Source of the DNA: Photobacterium ganghwense | GTDB taxonomy: Bacteria; Pseudomonadota; Gammaproteobacteria; Enterobacterales; Vibrionaceae | Direction: 5' to 3' | Length of the DNA stretch: 64,000 bases | Assembly: GCF_003025595.1 (NCBI RefSeq) | Contig: NZ_PYMI01000005.1 | Location: 185,478 to 249,477 of the forward strand | Program-made: the position numbers and the translations under genes | The notes under the pieces: generated by a model | What the model saw: only the letters and a program-made list of their open reading frames with translations | Databases searched by the model: none | What the model was told of the DNA's origin: nothing | Shown: positions 39,043 through 46,882 of the stretch, piece after piece | Position numbering within the stretch: position 1 is the stretch's first letter | How the letters are laid out: each line of letters opens with the position of its first letter

Positions 39043-40731
39043 TTATCCCTCTTCAGGAAACCACTCGTTAACCAGGGCACGCGAACGCTCAATTTCCTTC
39101 TGCCACGTCTGCTCACCCACCACGGTTGGTTTAAGCAAAATCACCAGCTCGGTTTTAGTCTGTAGCTGATTCACGTTACGGAACAGATGGCCCAGCATCG
39201 GGATATCTCCCAGTAACGGCACTTTGCTAACCTGATCGTGCACCGATGATTTCATCAGGCCGCCGATCACGACCACATCGCCGGAGCGGGCGTGGATGAC
39301 AGAATCTGACTCACGTACCGAGCTCTTTGCCAATGGCAATCTGTAGGTGCCGAATGTATCGCCCAGGGCGATGTCTTTGATCTCGGTACTTACATCCACC
39401 ACGGTCGGATGCACGTGCAACAGCACGCCGCCCTCATCATCAATCTGCGGCGTCACGTCCAGGGAAATACCCGAGAAGAATGGGGTCAGTTCGATATCCG
39501 GCGATGCCGTACCGCCATCGCTGTTTACTTCGCCGCCGGAGATATCGGTAACAAAGTACTGATCACCGCCGACTTTAATCACGGCTTTCTGGTTGTTAGC
39601 CGCCGTTACCCGAGGGCTGGACAGCACATTCAGATCGCCCTGAGTATCAAGGAAGCTCAGTACCGCATCAAAGTTACCGTCTGAGATCGTCACGTTAGTC
39701 TGACCGTTCAGCAGGTTAGAGATTTCATTTCCGCCCGGCAGCAGCTGAGGCACAATGTTGCCCGCCAGATCTCTGACCACCTGACCGGTGCCAAACGTAA
39801 TGTCGGTCCCGCCGATACTCTTGGTGATGTTGCTCCAGTTGATACCCTGCTGATAACCGTCACTCAGGGTCACTTCCATGATTTTGGCTTCCAGCACCAC
39901 CTGACGCTTCAGGCGCTGCTGCGACACCCCGAGGAACTCCTTCACTTCACGCAACTCATTCGGGTACGCACGCACCGAAATCAGGCTGGCCTGCGGTGAC
40001 ACCACAATGCTGCGTCCCTGGCCACTGCCGATCATCGCCTGCACGGCACGCTCCAGCTGCTGCCAGAAATCACTTTCCGACAGGGTTTCAATCTGTGTCC
40101 CGCCGGTCGCTTTACTGGAACTGGAGCTGCTGTTGTTCTGCTCGGAATCGTTATTGTTATTACGATTGCTGCTTGAGCGGTTATTCCGGGAGCTATCGCT
40201 GCCGGTATCCGAAATCGAGCCGGTTGTCAGAGAAGTCAGCGAGATCCCACGGCGTTTCAGCTGCAGGTAATCGACCGGCATCACTTCAGTGCGCAGGGTC
40301 GCCGGCAAAATCTGAATGATATTGCCCTTGCGGGTCGTGCTGTATCCATAAATGTCAGAGACCACTTCCAGCACTTCATCCAGCGTGACATCCTGCAGCG
40401 TCAGCGAAATACGGCCCTGCACGTTAGGGTGGATCACCATGTTAAACGGCGTCCCTTTAACCAGACTGCCAAAAAAGGCTTTGGCATCGACATTGCGGGC
40501 ACTGACCCGGAATCGCTTCTCCACCGCCACCGGACTGACATAATCACTGCCGTCCAGGCTTGGCATCAGATCCGCATTCACCGACGCCGGCAAATCCATC
40601 AACGGTCGGCTGTTAGCCTGATTGGCCGCCTCGTTTAACGCCCCTTTAACCTCAACCGGGTCACGGTGCCCCATGTTGGTCGAGCATCCGACCAGGGAGG
40701 CAATGACCGCTGCTACAACTAATCCACGCAT
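39043..40731 (-). CDS. mshL: MshL, outer-membrane secretin of the MSHA pilus
   Basis: The 562-residue lipoprotein secretin forms the pilus exit pore. A lipoprotein signal (MRGLVVAAVIASLVGC, Cys16) is followed by an N0/STN-like region (about 70-125), an N-domain interrupted by a Ser/Asn-rich linker (about 190-220, runs of S and N) and the C-terminal secretin domain (ending with KTELVILLKPTVV). I start at ATG 40731; a GTG three codons earlier is possible. It follows mshK by 13 bp. Confidence 0.93.
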   Translation of the reverse strand: MRGLVVAAVIASLVGCSTNMGHRDPVEVKGALNEAANQANSRPLMDLPASVNADLMPSLDGSDYVSPVAVEKRFRVSARNVDAKAFFGSLVKGTPFNMVIHPNVQGRISLTLQDVTLDEVLEVVSDIYGYSTTRKGNIIQILPATLRTEVMPVDYLQLKRRGISLTSLTTGSISDTGSDSSRNNRSSSNRNNNNDSEQNNSSSSSSKATGGTQIETLSESDFWQQLERAVQAMIGSGQGRSIVVSPQASLISVRAYPNELREVKEFLGVSQQRLKRQVVLEAKIMEVTLSDGYQQGINWSNITKSIGGTDITFGTGQVVRDLAGNIVPQLLPGGNEISNLLNGQTNVTISDGNFDAVLSFLDTQGDLNVLSSPRVTAANNQKAVIKVGGDQYFVTDISGGEVNSDGGTASPDIELTPFFSGISLDVTPQIDDEGGVLLHVHPTVVDVSTEIKDIALGDTFGTYRLPLAKSSVRESDSVIHARSGDVVVIGGLMKSSVHDQVSKVPLLGDIPMLGHLFRNVNQLQTKTELVILLKPTVVGEQTWQKEIERSRALVNEWFPEEG

Positions 40732-40744
40732 CTTAACCACTTAT

Positions 40745-41074
40745 TTAAAAATCTGACTTGATGTTGTCGGCAAACATTTCCAGCCGCCACTGCCGACCGC
40801 CGCGTTTTACGATAACCGCATCATCGTAAATAGCCGCGACCTGATAACCATTAACACTGCCACCCTGGCTGACCATTTTGCCGCTCAGAACCACAGTGCA
40901 ATCCTGGCTGGCTTTGTCACAGAAGATGCCTTCCAGGCTCGGTAACCGGCTCTGCGATACAGACGGTTTGGCCGCCGGTGCCTGCCACCCCAGCGGAGCG
41001 GTCGGATCCTGAGTGGCGTTGGCCGCACCGGCCAGAACCATCAGACCCAGAGCAATAAATAGAGATTTAGCCAC
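40745..41074 (-). CDS. mshK: MshK, small periplasmic MSHA biogenesis protein
   Basis: The 109-residue product has a signal peptide (about residues 1-20, ending GAANA). It then has a short domain with two cysteines (IFCDKASQDC) and the DPTAPLGW motif seen near the start of MshK and GspC/PilP-like proteins. The start is GTG 41074 with AAGGA eight bases upstream; a TTG one codon earlier is equally close to the site. It overlaps mshJ. It probably acts as a pilotin- or PilP-like link to the secretin. Confidence 0.85.
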   Translation of the reverse strand: MAKSLFIALGLMVLAGAANATQDPTAPLGWQAPAAKPSVSQSRLPSLEGIFCDKASQDCTVVLSGKMVSQGGSVNGYQVAAIYDDAVIVKRGGRQWRLEMFADNIKSDF

Positions 41075-41702
41075 CAATAAAGTCCTTACTCTCGCCCAGG
41101 GTATAAACGTCCAACTGAATGTCCGCCCATGGATAGGTATCGACCTGATAATTCAGGCTGCGCCAGTAATATTTCACCGGCAACGCCTCCAGCTGCTGCA
41201 GATACGCCACCACATCGAAGTAACGTCCACGCAGGGTCAGGCTCACCGGATGAATGTAGTACCCCTGATCGTTACCGCTGATCAGTTGAACCGGCGGCTG
41301 CGAGGTCAGCGCCACCAGCTTAAGCTGCTTGGTGCGCTGCAGAACCTGCTCCATCAGCGCCGACATCTGCACCGGGCTGACCAGGCTCGCCACACGCTCG
41401 CCCAGCTCATCGTCCAGCGCCCGGTTTTCACGGGTCAGGCGCGCAATTTCCTCATCAATTTCCTGGTCCGGATCGGTCCGGAGCTTGCGCTCAATCACCT
41501 GAATCTGGTCCATACTGGCGGTCAGTACATTACTGATTGATGCTCGCTGCCGCTGCAGTGATTCCTGTTTCATCAGAACCGGCTCAACCACCAGCAAATA
41601 ACCGGCAAAGCTCAAGGCCACCCAGCCGGAAATCGCGATCAGCCATTTCTCACGCTCGGTCAGCACCGCAAATTTATCGCACAACGTGTACCAGCGATTC
41701 AT
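41067..41702 (-). CDS. mshJ: MshJ, PilO-like MSHA alignment subcomplex protein
   Basis: The 211-residue protein has one membrane helix (about 22-41, WLIAISGWVALSFAGYLLVV), a coiled coil (about 45-105) and a ferredoxin-like C-terminal part, the layout of PilO/GspM. With MshI (PilM/N-like) and MshK it should form the inner-membrane alignment complex. It overlaps mshI by four bases and mshK by a few. Confidence 0.9.
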   Translation of the reverse strand: MNRWYTLCDKFAVLTEREKWLIAISGWVALSFAGYLLVVEPVLMKQESLQRQRASISNVLTASMDQIQVIERKLRTDPDQEIDEEIARLTRENRALDDELGERVASLVSPVQMSALMEQVLQRTKQLKLVALTSQPPVQLISGNDQGYYIHPVSLTLRGRYFDVVAYLQQLEALPVKYYWRSLNYQVDTYPWADIQLDVYTLGESKDFIGG

Positions 41703-43192
41703 GATTGATTCCCCTGCTTCACGGATGGTGCCACGGCGCCGGGCTGGCTCCGCTCTGCCAGCAGTTTGAACGTCACAATGTTGTCTTCGGTGCGGCCCAA
41801 CGACATCAGCTCGAAGCGACGGTCAGACAGCGCCGGATAGGTTTTGAAAGCCTGCAGCCAGCTCGGCACGGAGTCCGGTGAACGAGCCAGACCCTCCAGA
41901 TCCAAGCGACGGCCAGCAACACTGATCCGCTGCAGGGAAATATCCCCGCTGGCGGCATCCGACAGTTGCTGGAGCATACCGGCGTAGCCTACCTTCAGGC
42001 TGTCATCATGCTGGGCAATCGCTGCCAGCGTCGCTTGCTTGGCTGCCAGGTGCTGCTCCAGTCCGTCTGCGGATTCCACTTTCAGGACGCTCGGCAGATG
42101 CCGTGCCAACGCGGCTTTCGCCCGATCCAGTTGCTGGCGCTTTTCATCCAGCTGACGTTGTTCCGCCTGCAGGGCCAGTTGCTGCTGGTGATTCTGCCAG
42201 CTGCACCAACCGCTGAAAGCCCCCAGCAGAATGGCAATTGCCAACCAGCTGGCCGCAATATTCGGCAGGGTAAGCAATTCAGTTTTGGGTTTGAGGGTCT
42301 CGTTGTAAAGGTTGATCGCCCCGGTTCCGTAAGCGGCACCGGCCTGAGCGACCCGCAGTGCGTTACTAAGCAGAGCGGGTTGTGCCGGTGTCAATGCCAC
42401 TACCGGCACACTCAAACGTTCACCCAGCGCCTGCGCCAATCGACTATCGTCATCATCATCACAGGACACCAGCATCTGAGTCACGGGGGTTTCACGCAGC
42501 TGCGCACTCAGAAAATCCAGCGAGCGCTGTAACTCCAACGCCAGGCCGTCCAGTTGCAAGCCGGAGGACAAATCATCCGCCTGCCCGACCAGTAAAGGGG
42601 CAGCGAAACCACGCAGCTGGCGCTGAAAACACAACACCTGCTCTTTGAACGCCGTTAACTGTAAATTCCCCTGGCTGCGACGATGCAGAATCACCTGGCT
42701 CTGCGTCGCCGCCGTCAACTGACCCCAGACCACGTCTTCCGCGGATACCACAGTCAGGTCACAACCGGCATCGCGGCAGGCCGCCGCCAGTTTTTCAAGT
42801 AAACGCCGATTAGCGACAAACACCTGCAAACGCTGCTTCAGCGGTGCCAGAAATCCATCCGCCACCAGCTCCTGCGGAGATTCATTGACCAATTCTTTGA
42901 CCAGGAAAGGCAGCGCGGTCGGGTATTCCTCCTGCGGCAACTCCGGCTTTTCGATCATCATGCTCTGGTAGTAGCCGTGTCCGAGTACCAGACGCAGGGC
43001 CGCTCCCTTAAGTGGGTTGCGACTGATCAGCGCCTTGATGGCATCGCCCCACTGATGGCTGTCAGCGACAGGGTGCTCATCGGTATGCCATTGATTTTCG
43101 AATTGGTAAGCGAGGGCTAGCGTGTCAGAAAACAGCGCAATGCAGGCTGTCTGGCGCTGGCTTTTCTTTTTAAAAAATTGGGTAACTAACAT
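41699..43192 (-). CDS. mshI: MshI, PilM/PilN-like fusion protein of the MSHA system
   Basis: The 497-residue protein combines an actin-like cytoplasmic part (about 10-300, PilM-like) with a membrane helix (about 308-328, WLAIAILLGAFSGWCSW) and a PilN-like coiled-coil and periplasmic part. A fusion of this kind is known for MshI. I start at ATG 43192; the TTG two codons upstream is less likely. It is the first gene of the mshI-Q run, preceded by hairpins and an AT-rich promoter-like region after csrD. Confidence 0.88.
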   Translation of the reverse strand: MLVTQFFKKKSQRQTACIALFSDTLALAYQFENQWHTDEHPVADSHQWGDAIKALISRNPLKGAALRLVLGHGYYQSMMIEKPELPQEEYPTALPFLVKELVNESPQELVADGFLAPLKQRLQVFVANRRLLEKLAAACRDAGCDLTVVSAEDVVWGQLTAATQSQVILHRRSQGNLQLTAFKEQVLCFQRQLRGFAAPLLVGQADDLSSGLQLDGLALELQRSLDFLSAQLRETPVTQMLVSCDDDDDSRLAQALGERLSVPVVALTPAQPALLSNALRVAQAGAAYGTGAINLYNETLKPKTELLTLPNIAASWLAIAILLGAFSGWCSWQNHQQQLALQAEQRQLDEKRQQLDRAKAALARHLPSVLKVESADGLEQHLAAKQATLAAIAQHDDSLKVGYAGMLQQLSDAASGDISLQRISVAGRRLDLEGLARSPDSVPSWLQAFKTYPALSDRRFELMSLGRTEDNIVTFKLLAERSQPGAVAPSVKQGNQS

Positions 43193-43205
43193 ATTCAATG
43201 TCTAT

Positions 43206-43222
43206 GGCCGTAATAAACGGCC
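43206..43222 (-). other. Small hairpin in the mshI leader
   Basis: GGCCG and CGGCC pair around a seven-base loop, 14 bases before the mshI start. With the neighbouring hairpin plus T-run it makes a structured leader. It could hide the mshI ribosome-binding region, which lacks an obvious Shine-Dalgarno. Confidence 0.45.
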
Positions 43223-43224
43223 CC

Positions 43225-43263
43225 AAAAAAAACGGCAAATTTTGCGACTTGCATAAATTTGCC
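43225..43263 (-). terminator. Hairpin with T8 between csrD and mshI (terminator or attenuator)
   Basis: On the minus strand GGCAAATTT (43263-43255) pairs with AAATTTGCC (43242-43234), and a run of eight T follows (43232-43225). The stem is AT-rich but the T-run is strong. It ends csrD transcripts, or, if transcription starts at the TATAAT elements upstream, acts as an attenuator for mshI-Q. Confidence 0.6.
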
Positions 43264-43286
43264 TTACCTGCGTCAATTATTTGACC

Positions 43287-43303
43287 ATTATAAATAAATT
43301 ATA
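43287..43303 (-). promoter_or_regulatory. Candidate -10 elements for the msh operon
   Basis: Two TATAAT hexamers (43298-43303 and 43287-43292, read on the minus strand) lie in a strongly AT-rich 158-bp gap after csrD. No good -35 is seen at 16-18 bases for either, so an activator or extended element would be needed. This is the only plausible promoter region directly upstream of mshI. Confidence 0.35.
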
Positions 43304-43356
43304 TTGATTTAATAGTGTTTTTTAATTAATAGAAACACTTTTATTAAGTCTTTTGT

Positions 43357-45300
43357 CTATTTTTGTTTACGCGGACTTTCCGGCTTTTCCAGTGACAACT
43401 CTGCGGCAAAATAACGTCCCTGGCCGCCTTTGACGCCCAACTGCTTTAATACCTGCCATTCATTCTGATTTTCAACCCCGACCGCAACCACCTGCACCGC
43501 CGAGTCGGCACAAACACCGAGCATACTGCGGACAAACAGCTGGTTCTCCTGCCGCAAGTCAATCTCCCGCACCAGCCCACGGTGCAACTTGATGATATCG
43601 ACCTTGATATCCTTGATGTAATGGGTACTGACAATCGTGCGTCCGGCCTGATCGACCACCAGCTTACAGCCCAGGCCGACCAAAATTCGGGCCACCGGAC
43701 GAATTGCATCCAGATGCTTAACCAGGCCACTTTCCGGGATCTCAAACGACAGCCGGTTCAGTACCGTCCGCGGCGTCTGCAGCAGCTCGTCCCGCAGCCA
43801 TTTGACGAAAGCCTTGTCGAGCAGCGCCTCCACACTCACATTAACCGACAGTGCATCTTCTACCGGTTCATTACGCAACATATTTAACGTCTTGCTGATC
43901 ACCTGCTGATCCATGCGGGCATTGAATCCCACCTGCTCCACCGCGCTGAGGAAACGCGAGGCCTTGATCAGCATGCCGTTTTCATCCCGGATCCGGGACA
44001 ACAGCTCACGGTGCAGCGTCGTGCCATCAGCCATGATCACCGGTTGCTGGTACAGCAGTGGACCGCCGCTGCTGAAAATACTGTCAAGCAGAGTCCGCCA
44101 GCGCACACTGCCGCGGGCGTCTTCCACCTGCTGATCCTTTTTAAAGGCAAACCAGCCGTTCGTGCCCTGCAGCTGGGCACTGCGCAGCGCCATGTCGGCT
44201 TCGTCCATGATACGGCCTCGCCGCTCCCCGCTGACCCAGGAAGTCACACCGATGTGGCACCAATTTTCCTTGTCCAGTGGTGTGGGCGGGCTGAGCCGGT
44301 CGAGGGCGTTCATCATGGTATTGGCGAACTGTTTAACCTCTTTCACCGACTGTTGTCCCAGCAAAATCGCAAATTCGGCATCGAAATAGCGCGCCAGTAC
44401 GGTATCGGGATAGCGCTGCACCAAATTCGACAAGATGCCGCCGACGTCCTGAATCAGTTCATCCGCTTCTTCTTTGCCTTTCTCCGCCAGCAGCTCTTCC
44501 CAGTCTGCAATCCGCACCAAAATCACGGCACCGTGGGTTTCCTGATCCTGCAACATGGACTGCAAACGGCTGTCGAACATCACCCGGTTGGCCGCGCCCG
44601 TCAGCTGATCCAGGAAAGTATGGGTACGGATAAAAGTATCAAACCGGCTGCGCTCCTGCCGGGCATCTTTCAGCTCGGCTATCATCTTATCCAGGGCCAG
44701 ACTGGCCGTGGCCGGCCACTCCCGCTCATCGCCAATTTCGTTCTCTTCGACCCGTCCGGCCAGAATCATCCGGCCTCGGTGTTCCAGTAATTCAGAGCCG
44801 AGCAGCTGGCGACGCAGCCAGTCCATGCCCCATATCAGCCCGACGATAATGATTGCGATGGCCAGACTGATGGACGACATCGCCCCGATAGAATAGGTAA
44901 ATTCGGTGTACGGCGGGATCGACTTCATGTCCACGAAGTAGCCTGGGTTATGCTGCAGCTCATACCGGCTCCGATACAGAATGGAGGGATCGTTTAAGGT
45001 CTGCAGCCCTTTAAAACTGTAGATCACCCCGGCTTCGCTGCTGACTTCCAGTTCCATTACATTGCTGGCTTTGAGCAATTTAGGCAGCCAGCGCGACAGG
45101 GACTGCGCTCCCTGAGGATCAGCCATTTCCTGATCAATCACTTCCACCACCCCATCAAGGTAGTGGGTGAGGTAGTCCTGGCCCAGTTTACGGAAACTGA
45201 CGGCGCCGCCGATAAAAATGACGAACATCGCACAGATCACAATGACGGTAACAAAAGCAACCAACCGGTTGGTCAGTCTCATTCCTGACGCTTTTCTCAT
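43357..45300 (-). CDS. csrD: CsrD (MshH), degenerate GGDEF/EAL RNase E-specificity regulator
   Basis: The 647-residue protein targets CsrB/CsrC-type sRNAs for RNase E decay in E. coli. It has two membrane helices (about 15-36 and 142-161), a HAMP-like segment, a GGDEF domain with the active motif degenerate (RYFDAEF in place of GGDEF) and an EAL domain with ELL in place of EAL. Neither enzyme activity is therefore expected. The start at ATG 45300 (MRKASGMRLTNRL) gives a length like E. coli CsrD (646); ATG 45282 is an alternative. It precedes mshI as in other Vibrio. Confidence 0.88.
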   Translation of the reverse strand: MRKASGMRLTNRLVAFVTVIVICAMFVIFIGGAVSFRKLGQDYLTHYLDGVVEVIDQEMADPQGAQSLSRWLPKLLKASNVMELEVSSEAGVIYSFKGLQTLNDPSILYRSRYELQHNPGYFVDMKSIPPYTEFTYSIGAMSSISLAIAIIIVGLIWGMDWLRRQLLGSELLEHRGRMILAGRVEENEIGDEREWPATASLALDKMIAELKDARQERSRFDTFIRTHTFLDQLTGAANRVMFDSRLQSMLQDQETHGAVILVRIADWEELLAEKGKEEADELIQDVGGILSNLVQRYPDTVLARYFDAEFAILLGQQSVKEVKQFANTMMNALDRLSPPTPLDKENWCHIGVTSWVSGERRGRIMDEADMALRSAQLQGTNGWFAFKKDQQVEDARGSVRWRTLLDSIFSSGGPLLYQQPVIMADGTTLHRELLSRIRDENGMLIKASRFLSAVEQVGFNARMDQQVISKTLNMLRNEPVEDALSVNVSVEALLDKAFVKWLRDELLQTPRTVLNRLSFEIPESGLVKHLDAIRPVARILVGLGCKLVVDQAGRTIVSTHYIKDIKVDIIKLHRGLVREIDLRQENQLFVRSMLGVCADSAVQVVAVGVENQNEWQVLKQLGVKGGQGRYFAAELSLEKPESPRKQK

Positions 45301-45660
45301 AGGCAGATAAATATCAGTAAGTTGTAGAAGTGGTTGCTCGACATTGGTTCCGGTCAGCATCAAGCAGGATCTGGCGTGCAAAGTACCATTATCATGGTCA
45401 ATTTGTCAGTGCCACGGTCGACAAATTAACAATTTATTAATACCTTATCCGGTTGATTGACGCGAAATGCATGCGGCGTTCACTTCTGGCACCGGAAGCC
45501 GCGTTCAGGTTGTGCTTACGCATGCTATAGTTGCCGCACAGACTATAGTTGCCCGCACAGAATAGGCAAATCGTTCCCCATTCCGTTCCCGCAACCACCC
45601 GGCCGCTCGCCGTCAGATAGCAATGTCAACATAGCTACGTCAAAATAGGTACGTCAAAAC
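45301..45660. promoter_or_regulatory. Divergent region between csrD and the LysR gene, with direct repeats
   Basis: This 360-bp gap should carry promoters for csrD (minus) and the LysR regulator (plus). It includes two tandem duplications: CTATAGTTGCC(C)GCACAGA at 45525-45542 and 45543-45561, and TAG(C/G)TACGTCAAAA at 45632-45645 and 45646-45659, the latter ending one base before the LysR ATG. No consensus promoter stands out. Confidence 0.5.
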
Positions 45661-46545
45661 ATGGATTGGATCACCTGCACCAACAGCTTTGTCATGGTCG
45701 TTAACCAGGGTTCTCTGGCACAGGCCGCGAACAAGCTCAACACCTCCAGCTCTGCACTGTCGAAACGCCTGTCCTGGCTGGAAAAACAGCTGGGCGTGCA
45801 GCTGCTCAAGCGCACCACCCGCAGCCTGACCATGACCGACGCCGGAAAGCTGTTTTATCAACGCAGCGCCCGCCTGCTGGATGACTGGCACCAGTTGCTG
45901 GCAGAAACCACCTCAACCTATGGTGAAGTCAGCGGAGTGCTACGCATCGGGGCGCCGCTGGCAACCGGTAGCCGCCTGCTGGTGCACTACCTGGCTGAGT
46001 TCATTGAGGCCTACCCAAAAATTCAGGTGGAGCTGCATACCGTGACCCCGGGCCAGCTGCCGGACCTCAATCTGGATGTTTTTATCAGTAAGGCACTGAC
46101 GGACTTTAATTCTTCCAGCTATATCGCAACCCGACTGTTTGATTTCCAGCCCGGCTTTTATGCCGCCCCGAGCTATCTGGAAGGTCGTCCGGCCATCGAG
46201 GTTCCTGAACAACTGGCAGAGCATAACTGCCTGCTGTTTGGCACGCACGGCCATGAACAGGAGCATGTATTCGAGAACAACCTGCGTCTGCGGCTGACGG
46301 GCAATTTCACCACCCAGAATCCGGAAGCCCTGGTTGCCGCAGCAGTCGCCGGGATGGGGATCATTCTGATTGGTGAAAATACGGTTCGCCGTGAACTGAG
46401 TAAGGGCCTGCTGGTGCCGGTACTACCACAGCTGAAGCAGCCGGTCAGCTCCGCGTATGCCTATTACCCCAAACTCGACTATAACCATGTCAAAACAAAG
46501 CTGTTTATTGACTTCATCAAGGCCAAAGCCAATCCGGCTAATTAG
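45661..46545 (+). CDS. LysR-family transcriptional regulator
   Basis: The 294-residue protein has the LysR winged helix-turn-helix at residues 1-60 (SLAQAANKLNTSSSALSKRLSWLEKQLGV, split by the recognition helix SSSALSKRL). A periplasmic-binding-protein-like effector domain follows (about 90-290). The effector is unknown. LysR proteins often regulate a neighbouring gene; here the candidates are the metal exporter downstream in the same direction (337-bp gap) or its own promoter. It is near no biosynthetic gene that would suggest a ligand. Confidence 0.9.
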   Translation: MDWITCTNSFVMVVNQGSLAQAANKLNTSSSALSKRLSWLEKQLGVQLLKRTTRSLTMTDAGKLFYQRSARLLDDWHQLLAETTSTYGEVSGVLRIGAPLATGSRLLVHYLAEFIEAYPKIQVELHTVTPGQLPDLNLDVFISKALTDFNSSSYIATRLFDFQPGFYAAPSYLEGRPAIEVPEQLAEHNCLLFGTHGHEQEHVFENNLRLRLTGNFTTQNPEALVAAAVAGMGIILIGENTVRRELSKGLLVPVLPQLKQPVSSAYAYYPKLDYNHVKTKLFIDFIKAKANPAN

Positions 46546-46816
46546 CCCGGTACCAGTTCGCATGATGCAGTAATGCCAGTCATCCAGTGACAGATAACCG
46601 GTTATGAATAAATGGATACATGGGTAAATCAATAGATTGACTGAAGCCATGCCGTCCGGGTCTGAGCCGGTCGTGATCACTGAGACTCAGACACCGGAAA
46701 AACAGGCTCAGAGACCAGGAATAATCGGCCTGTTCGCCCACCAGCCCCTACAATTTGTGATAGAGCCCTACTCACCAACAGGGCGACCCGTTATTCGACA
46801 CAATAACCACAAAAAC
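46546..46816. other. Intergenic stretch between the LysR gene and the Fur box
   Basis: About 270 bases with no supported gene or RNA. I see no terminator after the LysR gene with a T-run. Confidence 0.5.
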
Positions 46817-46848
46817 CAATTGATAATAATTATCAATTGCGTTTAAAT
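46817..46848 (+). promoter_or_regulatory. Perfect Fur-box palindrome overlapping a sigma-70 promoter
   Basis: A 23-bp perfect palindrome (46817-46839) contains the canonical 7-1-7 Fur core TGATAATAATTATCA. A promoter with TTGATA (46820-46825), a 17-base spacer and TTAAAT (46843-46848) overlaps it, so a bound Fur-family repressor would block the -35. It lies 34 bp upstream of the exporter ATG. Confidence 0.8.
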
Positions 46849-46882
46849 GATAAGGAATCACAAACAGGCTCCGGAGGCGGCA

